Assembly: GCF_000143415.4 (NCBI RefSeq)
Contig: NW_003314333.1
Coordinates: forward strand, 806,297 to 870,296
Source: Selaginella moellendorffii
Lineage: Eukaryota; Streptophyta; Lycopodiopsida; Selaginellales; Selaginellaceae
Direction: 5' to 3'
Length of the DNA stretch: 64,000 nucleotides
The position numbers were made by a program, and so were the translations under genes. Positions 8,210-19,336 of this stretch are shown here, piece by piece. Positions within the stretch are counted from its first letter, which is position 1. Each line of letters starts with the position of its first letter. A model generated the notes under the pieces. The model did no database searches, was not told the origin of the DNA, and worked only from the letters and a program-made list of their open reading frames with translations.

Positions 8210-10522
8210 TCATATTTTTCTTAGCAATCTTGGAGAACGAGGACGCTCCTCACAATAAATCTTCTCCTGGATGCTGAAAGATGGAGAGCTTCTTCCACTC
8301 TTGACGTTGTAAGCCCCCTGTCCTGGAGAACGAGGACGCTCCTCACGAGAAATCTTCCCCCGGATGCTGAAAGAGCTTCTTCGGCTTCTCTGCTGGACTG
8401 GAAGCTTTCCCCGGATGCTAAACTCCGGACTCACCCGGCCTAGTTTCGGGCAGTACGCTCCGGACCCTGGAAAATCATTCCATTCGTTGTTCTTCACCGG
8501 GCCATACATCGTAAATGATGGACTCGTTGGCCTGGAAGAGATAGTATACGCTCCAGGTCCCGGAGAGCTGCTCCTGGAAGTGGAAGAAGCCGGGCTACTA
8601 AGTCGGCCGTGCATGCTGAAGGAAGGACCGTCCATGGAAGATCTCGAGGTGTAGGAGCCGGGGCCGGGGGTGTCACGTCCTGATAACTCTTCTCGCATCC
8701 TGTGCTGCGGACTGTATGATCCCGGGCTGGGAGAGTTTGGAGTTCTTGGTGAGCTTTGTCTCGACTGCATGGTGAAAGCCGGGCCTCTGGGAAGCCGCAC
8801 AGAGTAAGTACCGGGGCCTGGAACATCGCTTTCTCGTGGAGACGTCGCCTTGCCAGTGATGGTGAAAGCTGGTAGACCATAGCCGATGGTTCCATTCTCG
8901 TACTTGTAGGCTCCGGGACCGGGACTTCTCGAGCGGGGTGACGAGTCTCGGGGCTTGCCAGTGATTGAAAAATGCGGGCCGTGTGGCTTCCCTATGATCC
9001 TGTACGCTCCTGGCCCTGGATTTTCTGTTTTGTCCTCCGGAACAAAACGGCGAGTGCCGAGAGAGAAGGATGGCGAGCTCGGCCTCGACACAACGTCGTA
9101 AGTTCCTGGTCCTGGAAAGTTCTCCTTTGGACGTAATGGAATCCTGGACTTGATAGTTATCCAGGGACCGTTTGTTTGAAACTCGGCGTCCTGGTGTTCT
9201 CCCGGTCCCGGAGTTGGATCTGGTTGTGGAGGACCCGACGGCCGCCTCGGAGATAAACTGGATCTTCTCCTGGAGCTGGAACCTCTCCTGTCTAGATTGC
9301 CAGAGTCCCTTCTTCCTGACTCCCCTCTCTCTGGATTGAAAGCCGGATCATCCGGTTCCGGCATCAAGAAGGTCCCCGTCTTTGTGATCTTGTAAGCCGG
9401 TCCTTTCGGATTCACCTTGACGATGAAGTAGCCAACTTCCTTTTTCTTCTCCTTCTTCTTCTTCGGCAGATGCTCGGGCCTGTAGCTGGAATAAACCCCG
9501 TGACCAGGAACGTTTGCATGAGCATTCAACGAACCTTCAACCGCTGTCTTGGTCCAGCTAGTGTTTGTCTCTCGCATCGGGCCGGCACCTTTGCCTAGGA
9601 CGGACAACAAAGAAGCAAATGGCTTCGGGCTGTGAGCTCTGGGAGGCGAGTTAAACCGCGGCGCCATGGTGTAAGCCGGACCACCAAAAGTTCCTGGAAG
9701 ATTGTGCTGCCCCGGCCCGGGACTCCGGTCCTTTGCAGCGTCTCTAAACCGAGGAGACATCGTGTAGCCTGGACCGTCCGGCCTCCTCTTTACGTAGTGT
9801 GCTCCTGGTCCGGGATTGTGAGACCTCTTGCCATCGCCAAGCCGGCTTCCCATCGAGAAAGCTGGCGAAGATGGCTGGGACTTCGGCGAGTACCATCCCG
9901 GCCCCGGTCCCGGCGATGACGATCCTCCACGCAAAGTAGCCGGCTTTCCAAAGTTCGTGGAAACCAAACTGGATGTGTCTAGCGCGACGTTCTTGGAGCT
10001 GGAAGTTTGTGTCGATTTCTCTGCCATGGTTGTGATCGGGAGCTTTAGAGGCTCGAGCTTCTTGGACTGGACGCTGGCACCATCCTGCTTCTCAGAGATC
10101 CCACTGCTCCTATAGCTAATCACCGGTACTCTAGTTGACAAGCTCTTGTTCCCCATGCTAGTGTGAGAGTTCCTGGAGCTCACCAGAGAGTTGCTGCTGC
10201 TACCATGGAAGAAAAATGGTGGTGGAGGAGGAAGAACCTCTATCTCGTCAAGCTCGCAAAGCTTAGCTCGAAAGAATCCACTCCCTCCTAAAATCTCTGG
10301 CCTGGGGACGCTGTTGTGGAGGAGCCTGGGATGAAATACAGTGCTGCCTCGACAAGAAGGATCGCAAGCCTGTGAGAGATTGCCTGCTACTCGTCTCGGA
10401 GAGCTTGTGATTCCAATTCCAGCACTGCTCCAAGCGGATCTGGGAGTGGTGCCGCCGCCGCCACCGCCGCCGTCCCAGTTCGTGTCGTGACCACTGCGCC
10501 AAAGAGCTGGCAGTTTGATCAT
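8210..10522 (-). CDS. Sperm-tail PG-rich repeat (STPG/SHIPPO-like) protein
   Basis: One uninterrupted 770-codon frame with no intron. The N-terminal 170 residues are low complexity (Gly run, PPPPPFFFHG, Ser-rich). After them come at least ten Pro-Gly motifs, such as SPGPGQHNLP, NFPGPGTYDVV, NPGPGAYRII, SPGPGAYKYE, DVPGPGTYSV and TPGPGSYTS, each followed 15-20 residues later by a P-x-F/Y-[ST]-[MI] motif (GPAFTM, PSFSM). This is the hallmark of STPG/ODF3-like proteins, which bind or stabilise axonemal microtubules. A Lys-rich stretch (KKKKEKKKE) and an RRRSSLSPRR segment lie in the middle. The role in motile sperm is an inference from the family. The start at 10522 is the first ATG in frame. 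It is divergent to CPSF73-I, with 262 bp between start codons. Confidence 0.85.
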   Translation of the reverse strand: MIKLPALWRSGHDTNWDGGGGGGGTTPRSAWSSAGIGITSSPRRVAGNLSQACDPSCRGSTVFHPRLLHNSVPRPEILGGSGFFRAKLCELDEIEVLPPPPPFFFHGSSSNSLVSSRNSHTSMGNKSLSTRVPVISYRSSGISEKQDGASVQSKKLEPLKLPITTMAEKSTQTSSSKNVALDTSSLVSTNFGKPATLRGGSSSPGPGPGWYSPKSQPSSPAFSMGSRLGDGKRSHNPGPGAHYVKRRPDGPGYTMSPRFRDAAKDRSPGPGQHNLPGTFGGPAYTMAPRFNSPPRAHSPKPFASLLSVLGKGAGPMRETNTSWTKTAVEGSLNAHANVPGHGVYSSYRPEHLPKKKKEKKKEVGYFIVKVNPKGPAYKITKTGTFLMPEPDDPAFNPERGESGRRDSGNLDRRGSSSRRRSSLSPRRPSGPPQPDPTPGPGEHQDAEFQTNGPWITIKSRIPLRPKENFPGPGTYDVVSRPSSPSFSLGTRRFVPEDKTENPGPGAYRIIGKPHGPHFSITGKPRDSSPRSRSPGPGAYKYENGTIGYGLPAFTITGKATSPRESDVPGPGTYSVRLPRGPAFTMQSRQSSPRTPNSPSPGSYSPQHRMREELSGRDTPGPGSYTSRSSMDGPSFSMHGRLSSPASSTSRSSSPGPGAYTISSRPTSPSFTMYGPVKNNEWNDFPGSGAYCPKLGRVSPEFSIRGKLPVQQRSRRSSFSIRGKISREERPRSPGQGAYNVKSGRSSPSFSIQEKIYCEERPRSPRLLRKI

Positions 10523-10784
10523 CTTTGCTACCCAAGGCGCCCATCAATGGGGCTTTTTTTCCACAGATTGTTCTTCCTATCAGAGGTTCTTGATGAAATG
10601 GATTGAATCGAAGCCGAGAGAGCCGCAAGAATCTCACCTGGGATCATCCGCGACGGCCGCAATGCGAACAGCGCTCCTCCTAGGGCTTTTTGGGCGGGAG
10701 TGCAAGCGCTGCGTAAATGCCGACGTGGCAAAAGCTTAGAACCCTAAAATCTTCTTTCTTTCTAGGGCTTTTGGTCTCGCGACG

Positions 10785-13041
10785 ATGCTGAAGAGAAAGG
10801 ATTCGATGGCGAGGAACGAGGGCGAGAAGATGGAGATTATGCCTCTGGGAGCTGGAAGCGAGGTCGGCCGATCGTGCTGCCACATGACTTACAAGGGAAA
10901 GACGATTCTGGTGAGTGGATTTCGAGATTTCTTTCTTTCGAGCAAGGAAATGTGAAATGTGAGTGCTTACCTGCCCAGTTCGACTGTGGAATCCATCCCG
11001 GGTACACTGGAATGGCCGCGTTGCCGTATTTCGATGAGATTGATCCGTCGACAATCGACGTGCTGTTAGTAACTCAGTAAGGATTTTCCTTTTCGTTTCC
11101 TTTTATTGTTCTACTCTTCGTGATCTCTGTTCCAGCTTTCATCTCGATCACGCGGCCTCGCTTCCATATTTTCTGGAGAAGGTACTTGAGTTCTCTTTTG
11201 CGAGGCTGGTTTATAAAGTTTTGTCTCTCAGACCACATTCAAAGGCCGAGTGTTCATGACACACGCAACCAAAGCCATTTACAAGCTTTTGCTCACGGAC
11301 TATGTCAAGATCAGCAAAGGGTCTGTCGAAGACATGCTGTATGACGAGCAAGACGTGCTGAAAACCATGGACAAGATCGAGGTATGTGTGGTGCTACCTG
11401 AGATCACATCACTTACGGTGCTTACAGGTTATAGACTTTCACCAAACTATGGAGGTGAATGGGATACGCTTCTGGTGCTACACCGCGGGACATGTCCTCG
11501 GGGCAGCGATGTTCATGGTGGATATAGCCGGTATCCGGGTCTTATACACAGGAGACTACTCCAGAGAAGAGGATCGCCACCTCAAAGCCGCGGAAATGCC
11601 AGAGTTTTCTCCAGACGTCTGCATCATAGAGTCGACTTATGGCGTTCAGATTCATCAGCCGCGACACGTCCGGGAGAAGAGGTTTACGGAGACTATAGCA
11701 CAAACCGTGTCTCACGGAGGCAGAGTTCTCATTCCGGCTTTCGCTCTAGGACGAGCACAGGAGCTTCTGTTGATTCTAGACGAGTACTGGGAGGCTCACC
11801 CGGAGCTGCAACACATCCCGATCTACTATGCTTCACCGCTAGCCAAGAAGTGCATGGCGGTCTATCAGACTTACATCAATTCCATGAACGACAAGATCAA
11901 GTCTCAGTACGAGAACTCGAATCCCTTCAACTTCAAGCATATCTCTCCTCTCAAGAGCATCGAGCAGTTCGAAGATGTCGGGCCTTCGATTGTTATGGCT
12001 AGTCCAAGCGGTTTGCAGAGCGGGCTCTCTCGTCAGCTATTCGACCGCTGGTGTCAGGACAGGAAGAACGCTTGCGTGATACCGGGTTACGTTGTGGAAG
12101 GGACACTTGCAAAGACTATACTCAACGAGCCGAAGGAAGTTGCCCTCGTCAGTGGCCTCGTAGTTCCGCTCAACATGAGGGTGGTGTACATCTCTTTTTC
12201 GGCACACGCGGACTTTGCTCAGACCAGCGCCTTCTTAGGGGAACTAAGGCCTCCGCACATTGTTCTCGTTCATGGAGAGCAGAACGAGATGGGCCGTCTA
12301 AAGGTCAAGTTACAGGCGCAGTTTGCAGAACAAAACGTCAAGATAAACTCGCCAAAGAACTGCCAACCCGTGGAGTTTTTTTTCAAAGGAGAGAAAGTTG
12401 CAAAGGCTGTTGGTAGGCTGGCGGAGAAAACACCAGACGAGGGGGGCGCAGTGAGCGGCCTGCTGATCAAGAAGAGCTTCACGTACCAGCTGATGGCTCC
12501 GGACGACCTTCATGTTTACACACAGCTTTCCAGGGGCAGCATCCAGCAGAGGCTCTCAGTCCCATACGACGGCGCATTTGTTGTGCTGCGACACAGGATT
12601 GAGCAGATGTACGACGGCGTGGAACACGTTACAAAGGCCGAGAGCCAGACACTGAGGATCCATGACAAGGTGACGATTTCTCAGGAGTCAAACGAGCATG
12701 TGGTCCTCCAGTGGGTGTCCGATCCAGTGAGCGACATGATAGCGGATTCAATAATTGCGATCATCACGAAGATGGATCCTCGCTTGCTGACGGACGCCAA
12801 TGGTCTGCCGAAGATTGAGGAGGATCTTACGGTTGTCCAGTCGCTGCTCACGTCTTTGTTTGGAGACGTCAAAGTAGACGAGGAAGGGAAGAAGCTCGTG
12901 ATTTCTGTGGACGGAGTTGCTGCCACTGTGGACTACACCAGCCGCAGCGTCGAGTGTGACGACGACAATCTCAAAGAACGCATCAAATCTGCTCTTCACA
13001 GAATGCATAATGTTCTACACCCTCTGGCGATTGAAAGCTGA
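10785..13041 (+). CDS. CPSF73-I: Cleavage and polyadenylation specificity factor 73 kDa subunit (endonuclease)
   Basis: Exons 10785-10910, 10979-11076, 11136-11181, 11232-11381 and 11428-13041 join in phase to 677 aa. The protein is the mRNA 3'-end endonuclease. The split metallo-beta-lactamase signature [13 protein letters not shown] spans exons 2-3 and binds the two zinc ions. [13 protein letters not shown]-type (here [13 protein letters not shown]) and [13 protein letters not shown] motifs follow. The beta-CASP part contains [26 protein letters not shown] and the His motif FSAHADF. The C-terminal domain, from about residue 470, resembles the CPSF73 C-terminal region. The length is close to plant orthologues. 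An ACCCTAAAATC element lies about 45 bp upstream of the ATG. The call is secure. Confidence 0.95.
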
Positions 13042-13500
13042 TCCAACACACCTGGTCCTTCATGTGCTCGGTACGTTTTGTGATCATCATCGCAGCAACA
13101 AAATCCATGACTTTTAAGGTACGTTTTTTTCTGTTTTCTAGACTAAGACGGGATAGCGACGCGGTGTTGTTTGATCTTGCAGTCTGGAGTTATGCGCCCG
13201 ACCCCGACTTGCCGACTTTTTAAGATCTGGCATGGTATCGTTTCTTACTCAACCGGCACCTTTCACCATCTGTGCAAGATCATAAGCTCGTCGTTGCTGA
13301 CCTGTGTTGATGTTCTCGACAAGTGTTTTTTATATTCGAAGAGGTGGGGAATTATGCTTACAACCACAAACGACTGCCGCTGCACTGGTGTTTCACACTA
13401 CTCCAGATTAAAAGATAAAAAAACGAAGGAAAAGGTATGTCTTTTAAACTTCCGTCAGGAGAAACGCATTTTGATATTATTGTTCATTCCTGTCAATGCA
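13042..13500. other. 3' flank of CPSF73-I; no recognisable gene
   Basis: Short open stretches with candidate splice sites are present, but none matches a family that I know. This could include the CPSF73-I 3' UTR or the first exons of the uncertain gene that follows. Confidence 0.3.
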
Positions 13501-13501
13501 G

Positions 13502-14111
13502 CGCAGTGTTGGCGCGTTGGTTTCCACCACCATCGCATGGACTGCGGACTGGAAACTCTCGTGAAGCCCATGAAGTGGAATCCGACGGCATTCAGGCGTC
13601 GTCTAGTGGAGTTACAGGTAACTTTCTTCCCACCTAGCAATGTTCCAGCAGATGCTTCGCTTTTGGATCCTCCGATTTGGGGCCCCGGAATGTAGGAGTG
13701 CGTTCCGCGACGCGGTCAGAGCGATATCCGGAAGACTGGACGGACGGCTTTTCTTTTCCACAGGTGAGCTGTGCTGTGTCGCTTTGTTTCATTCCAAGTG
13801 AAACTTATCTCGTTTTGCGGTGCTTGTTTCTGTAGGAAAGAAATCGTAGCGAGCACAGCACAAGAGGTTCTCTCTATAATGGTAGAGATGCCAGAAGCTC
13901 CAGAGGGACTGCCAGGAGGTATAATTTTTGGAGCAGTGGCACTGTGGCAGTAGCTCACAGGGCAGGCCAGGCCAACAAGGAAAGCATCTGTGTTGGAAAT
14001 GACGCTGAAAGGATTGGATTTATTCCTTCGTGCTCGAGCACATGGATGAAAGAGGTCGACGGGTATGGAAAAAAGAAGATGGTATATACAAATCTAAGCT
14101 CTAAGATCTAA
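13502..14111 (+). CDS. Possible spliced gene of unknown family (3' exons)
   Basis: Three segments join in phase at good GT-AG sites: about 13500-13616, 13685-13761 and 13836-14111. The 67-bp and 74-bp introns are typical of this window. The joined frame reads an Arg/Ser-rich stretch (RSERYPEDWTDGFSFPQ) and a 90-residue tail ending YGKKKMVYTNLSSKI and a TAA. I could not find a convincing first exon, and no domain is recognisable. It may be a real lineage-specific gene, an alternative CPSF73-I 3' end, or chance. Confidence 0.25.
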
Positions 14112-14903
14112 GATCTAATGTAATGTCCAGGGATCGATCTGGAAGTTTGGGAGAGAGGATAAAAAGATATCATACTACTACTTCAGAGTACATTATAGTT
14201 ACGTCTAAAGATATTCTTCCATTCCAGACAGACAAAGAAGGGATTGTGCTTTGCTTGGAGAGAGATCCTTTGGGAAAGATTCGAACCGGCGACCTCGGCG
14301 CTAGCAATCATGGGATCTCCACAATCTCCGACAGTAATTAGCAGCAGTTGTTTGCTCTAATTGCCCACGCTAACGGGCAGGGTAGTGAAAGTTTTGGATT
14401 GGTCCGGTCAATTTAGTTGGGTGCGAGCCACTGTGGACCAGACACGTGTCACCACCCGCTGGTCCCTGTCGCAGCGGTGGGGGTTTTTATTTTTTACTGT
14501 GGTGGCGTAAATTCAAATCCAAGGCCAGGATCAACGGCTATCAATGTTTCACCGTTGACGGTTTCATCCGGCCCGTCAACCATGAGAGGACCGGCCGGCC
14601 TTCAAATCTTTTTACCCGCCCGCAGTAAAATCGTTTGCTGGTTCGGAGCTCGTGCCTCGGTGCCGAGCCTGGCCCGAGCTTTTGGCTATGGCTGTATTTG
14701 GAAATAGTTTTTATTTTAGTGTTCTGTGCATAGGGTTTGTGTGGTGTGTGGAGAAAATGTGAGAAGAGGATTGCTCGGGGATCTCGTCTATCTGCGAATC
14801 GCGAGAATGTCTGGATTCTAGGATGGTGAAATTTCGTCACAGATGACTACGCCGCGGCTGGATTCAAGAAAATTCTCCGGGAATCGGCAGCGCGAGCTCG
14901 GCG
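14112..14903. other. Intergenic / promoter region upstream of the MIP1-DUF547 gene
   Basis: No gene is evident. A GGTTCGAATC string on the complement near 14280 looks like a tRNA B box, but no cloverleaf forms around it. The region probably holds the promoter and 5' UTR of the following gene. Confidence 0.35.
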
Positions 14904-17853
14904 ATGATGAATCGGAGGAGCAGCAGCAGCAGCATCGGGAGCTTTGCGCCGTGGGAGACCTTCCTCATCAGCGAGCACGCGTCCAATCTCGGCAAAGCGG
15001 GAGAGATTTCTTTCCTCCCCTGCCATGTCCAGCAGCAAGTAAGCGTCTTCCCTGAGAGCCGATCGACTCAATTTGCTGAAATGCTGCTCGATTGATGGCC
15101 CTGCCAGGCGAGCTGGATCGCGGGGAAGCAATCCGCCGGCGCGCTTCCGGGATCCTGGGTGAGTTTCTTCTGTTTGTTCGCTAGTCTCTAGTCCGTGCTT
15201 TTTCTTGCGTTTGGCTTATTGTGGCTACTGGCCAACACTGACTAGGCCTTCTGCCAAAAGGATGAGGTGATGGATCGTGGACGCGTAGGAAATGGTCAGA
15301 GGTACTACTCCTGGTTGAATTAGCTCCATCTTTTCATCTGTTCTGGTGTTGACTCTCATCCTCTCTTGTCTTGCCTCTCTCACCAGCGTCCTCCTCGAGA
15401 ATCAAAAAATGATCCATCAAATGTCCACGGTATGGTTCTTCTAGCTATGGATGCTTTTGCTTCCTTCTAAGTTCTCATCGATGGCTTTGTATTGCTTGCA
15501 CAGGTCGTGGACAAGACCGATTTCGAGGCTGTCAAGAGGGAGAGTTTGCGTGTGCATCGCTCCAGGCTCGAGTTTGATGTGAGTAGAGCTGGAATTTGGA
15601 TGAACAGTCTGGTCTGATCGAATGTTTTCGCCACAAATTCTGAAAATCAGGTGTCCAGGCTCGAGAAAAGGCTGCAAGAGGAGCGCGATTTGCACTGCGC
15701 TTACACGACCGCCCACGAAAACGCGATGGAAGCCATCTCCAGTCTCCCCAGTCATCTCCCAGTCAGTGTACGTATGCAACGGTGACTCGTTACTCACATT
15801 AGAAAAGTGCTGACGAACGCCCGTTTGAATTCTTCTCCAGGCACAGAAACTTCTCCTGGATGTGGCCACGCTCGAGTTCTCTGTTTCCAAGCTAGAGGAA
15901 CAGATGCTGACTCTACAAAGCCAAGTTTTCAAAGAGCGGTCCGCGTATGAAAAGTCCCAATCGACGCTGCAAGGTTTATCACAGACGGTGACCGAGGAGG
16001 AGCCTGGCACTCAGGCATCGTGCTTATCTCCAAGCTCACAGGGCTCGTCATACTTAAAGCCTGTCGCGAGGGGCCGACCACCATCGCCAGCCACACCAGC
16101 CGCCGTAGAGGCCTTTAGCGATCAATCAAGTGGCGCTTCAACAGAGGCAAATGGTGATCATCAGGCGGGCGAGAAACATCATAGCTCGGAGGACGTACTC
16201 ACTCTCGAGGATTACAGAAAATCTTCCGCGGACGAAGAGAGTGAGTGGCGGTTGCGGAATGAGGAGGAGCAAGCCGTGACGACTTCTGGAAAGGTAAAGC
16301 TCGTTTTTAAGTACTTCACGTTTTCTGTTGGGCTCATTTTCAAACTTTGGCGCTCTGTGTTAGTGGGAATCAAGGGACGTGTCAGGCAATCTAAACGACT
16401 GCGGCACAGAAGCTCCCCCGGTGGAAGATATCGTGGCGGAATCTCTCGTGTCGGAAGCGCTTTGGCGATATCCCAACAGCTTGTCAGAGCAGATGGTGCA
16501 GTGCATGGTGGATATTTATCACCACCTTTCCGGCCGTTCGACGGCACACTCGAAATCAATTCCCCGGGACATGCCATCGCCAACATCGCCGTTTGCTCAT
16601 CTGGTCTCATCATCACTGTCATCGGTATCGGAGTCGTCATTCGTATCCTTCGCGAGGAGCCCGCTTGTTGATTGGAGAAACAAAGTTGGAGTTGCGGGAC
16701 AAGACAGCGTCTTCGATCCATACACCATGGAAGGAAAGGTTATGCTGCCAGAGATTGGAGCGTATCAGACAGCCGCCGAGGTTTCGTGGATCTCCGTGGG
16801 GAAAAAACAGCTCAATTATGCTGCCGGCGCACTTCAGAGATTCAAGTGAGTACCGTTGCCCATTCTAGTCTTCTTTTTCGGCTTTTCTGACGTCGAAAGT
16901 CTTGCAGATTATTGGTGGAGCACTTATCAAGAGTAGACCCGAGCAGCATGAGGCATGTGGAAAAAGTTGCCTTTTGGATCAATGTACACAACGCGTTGAT
17001 GATGCACGTAGGTTTCTACACCGTTTGGTTCTCCGCTTCTTGTTGTGAGATCACGAATTTGTCTATGCAGGCATTTCTTGCCTACGGAACACCTGATAGC
17101 GAAGCGAAGTACTTCACTCTCATGCAAAAGGTATGTATGTCGTAGCAGTTTCATATAGAGTAAGCACTAAACAGCTAAATCCCGGAATGCCTTCAATTCT
17201 TGTGCAGGCAAGCTACGTAATTGGGGGCCATTCATTTAATGCGATCACTATTGAATATGCGTTTCTAAAATCCCGGGCATCCACATATCGGCCTCAACTG
17301 GTATGTGTCTAAGCAGTGTCTGTTTCTTAAATTTAATTTCTTTTTCTTGCAGGAGTTGCTTTTGGCACTAAAAGAGATCAACCTGTCAGAGCAGCAAACG
17401 AAGTTTGGCATATCTCATGCAGAGCCTCTGACGCTGTTTGCGTTGTCGTTTGGTGCTTGGTCGTGCCCAGCGGTATGCAATGCAGTCTCGCTAATCCTTT
17501 CCTCGACATCTTTAAGAGATCCATTGATTTCTTTCCTTTCCCAGGTACGAATATATACAGCGGAAACAATCTACGAGCAACTGGAGGTATCTCTACGCGA
17601 CTATCTGCGAGCATCCGTCGGGATCAACCACAAGAGCAGCAAGCTCATGGTTCCAAAGCTGCTCTACGCTCACGTTCGCGAGACGCAGGGCAGCGAGGTC
17701 TCGCTAGCCGACTGGATCTCCGCGCACTTGTCCAGCTCCCAGCTTCGTTTCGTCATGAGCTCTTTGAAACGGCGAAAGCAGCGCGGCCACAGCGCAGTCC
17801 AGGTTCTTCCATTTGATTTTCGCTTCCGGTATCTCTTTCTCGCTGAGATCTAG
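14904..17853 (+). CDS. Ternary complex factor MIP1-type leucine-zipper / DUF547 protein
   Basis: About a dozen exons join in phase, starting MMNRRSSSSSIGSF at 14904. Early exons give a coiled coil: ENQKMIHQM, FEAVKRESLRVHRSRLEFD, SRLEKRLQEERDLH and LDVATLEFSVSKLEEQML. This corresponds to the MIP1 leucine-zipper domain of the plant family. A Ser/Pro-rich linker follows (exon from about 15841). The C-terminal 330 residues are DUF547: EHLSRVDPSSMRHVEKVAFW, INVHNALMMH, YVIGGHSFNAITIEYAF, FALSFGAWSCPAVRIYTA and a Lys/Arg-rich end. DUF547 is weakly related to papain-like folds; its activity is not established. The gene resembles Arabidopsis DUF547 proteins with an N-terminal zipper. The start codon is the least certain point. 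Confidence 0.82.
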
Positions 17854-18523
17854 CTAGCTGAAAGACGAGGACTCGCAGTGGTCGGAAAATCACACCCGAG
17901 AGTAGGAGAGGAAACGCTGAGCTCCAAAAATTTTTGCTCGATCGATCGAACGATCGTTTAGACCGAAGCTAGAGGAAGTCGACACTCCCAATTCTTTGAG
18001 CGCGTGGATCGTGTAAAAGAAAGCTCCTTAGGATTTGTACATACAAGTTGGCGGGAAAATCTCAAAAATCTAAATAAAAAATGTGCAGCTTTTTCAAAAT
18101 TCAAATCTTTGAATTCAAATTGTGGAGGGAGGATTCAAAGTTTGAAGATTTTTCTTGGTAGCACCGACAGGATATACATGCCTACATAAAGAATGGGCGG
18201 TAGTTTTGTACGGTAGAGCCACCACGTAGCGATACTTGGCAACATGGGAAAAAACCCAAATTTAAATTCAAACAAGAGATAGTCCAAACAATTCCGCGCC
18301 ATCGCGCAAATGCGACAAGAAAGAGTCCTCGCGTTCCAACATTGACGGAGCGTCTCTGCTACTAACGGAGAGAAAATCTTAGGAAAAAGAGAGAGATCTC
18401 GAAAGAACATTAGTGTGACTATCGATCGATCCATCCCAACGAGCTGAGAGCTAAGAAACAAAAGGCTTTGATCGAGAAAGCGTACTGGGAGAATTTTTGG
18501 GCGATGGAATTCGAGCGAATGAG
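17854..18523. other. Intergenic 3' region between convergent genes
   Basis: No gene is recognisable between the DUF547 gene and the Dpy-30 gene, whose 3' ends face each other. It contains a GATCGATCGAACGATCG stretch near 17938 and AT-rich sequence at 18050-18130. Confidence 0.35.
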
Positions 18524-19032
18524 CTACTCCTCGGCTGGAGGAGCTTCTCCTCCAGCGCCCTCCTCGCCCTCGGGCGGCGGCGGCGGCTTCTCCTCCACTG
18601 GCGGGGGCGGCGGTGGCGGTGGCGAGTGAGCGCAGTGCGAGCAGATCGGCTCCGGCGGAGGCGGCGGCGGCGGTTTCAAAGGATCGTGATCGATGAGGAA
18701 CTGGCCTAGATATCCCACTGGATTCGAGGGCCTATGCGAAGTTTCTCCATGGGGTCAATCGAGATAGAGCTAGAGCTTTCGTTCCTCCCACAATGTGGGA
18801 CGAGATCAAACACTCAAGGAGGAAGGATTCGCTTACCTTTCGATGAGCAAGTGCTGCAAGCCTCTAAACACAACTTGTACCACATTGGCATCCTGGAAGA
18901 GAGAAACCCATCAAATTTCCGCGAAGATCCGAGCGATTATCGGGAATTCACCAAGTAGACGCGATGCTGATTCTGGAGAGTCCTCAATTTCATCCATACG
19001 TTCACGGATTCCTGCTTCTTCTCGTCCCCCAT
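18524..19032 (-). CDS. Dpy-30 domain protein with proline-rich tail
   Basis: Three exons on the minus strand, 19032-19000, 18892-18837 and 18731-18524, join in phase to a 98-aa protein. It starts MGDEKKQESVN; exons 2-3 give VVQVVFRGLQHLLIER and PSNPVGYLGQFLIDHDP. This is the Dpy-30 dimerisation helix pair (family pattern: V-x-P-I-L-x-G-L ... L-A-x-E-R-P-x-N-P-I-x-x-L-A). The C-terminal half is low complexity: three runs of 5-9 prolines, a CSHC element and a Glu/Gly end. DPY30 is a COMPASS H3K4-methyltransferase subunit, but the same fold docks partners in flagellar radial spokes; both are possible in a plant with motile sperm. It is divergent to the syntaxin gene, with 304 bp between starts. 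Confidence 0.8.
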
Positions 19033-19336
19033 CTCCGCACTCTGTGCTTCCCGCGCCTCGAATTTAGGGCTGACTCAAAACGGCACGCCCGTCTCAGCGC
19101 GCCACGTGTGAGACGGAATATGCCACGGCACATCCCGCTAGCTCTTTCTTTTTTTTCCCCAGGAATAAAATAGAGGAGCGTAGGACACCGCTCCCTTCCA
19201 ATCGCGAGGAGAGATCCCACGCTCGATCGCTCAATTGATCGCGGGCGCCGCATGCAGCAGCGATCCGGGGCACGGATCGACGAATTCGACGCGGCTGTAG
19301 GTCAAATTTCGCGGCGACAGGGTTGAATCGGGCAGG

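Noticed and set aside
9632-10115. Plus-strand frames opposite the STPG gene
   Set aside because: Shadows of a GC-rich repetitive coding region, without introns or domains.
14255-14330. tRNA gene on the minus strand (GGTTCGAATC B-box string)
   Set aside because: The T stem does not pair (GCCGG against CTTTC), and no A box or acceptor stem can be drawn.
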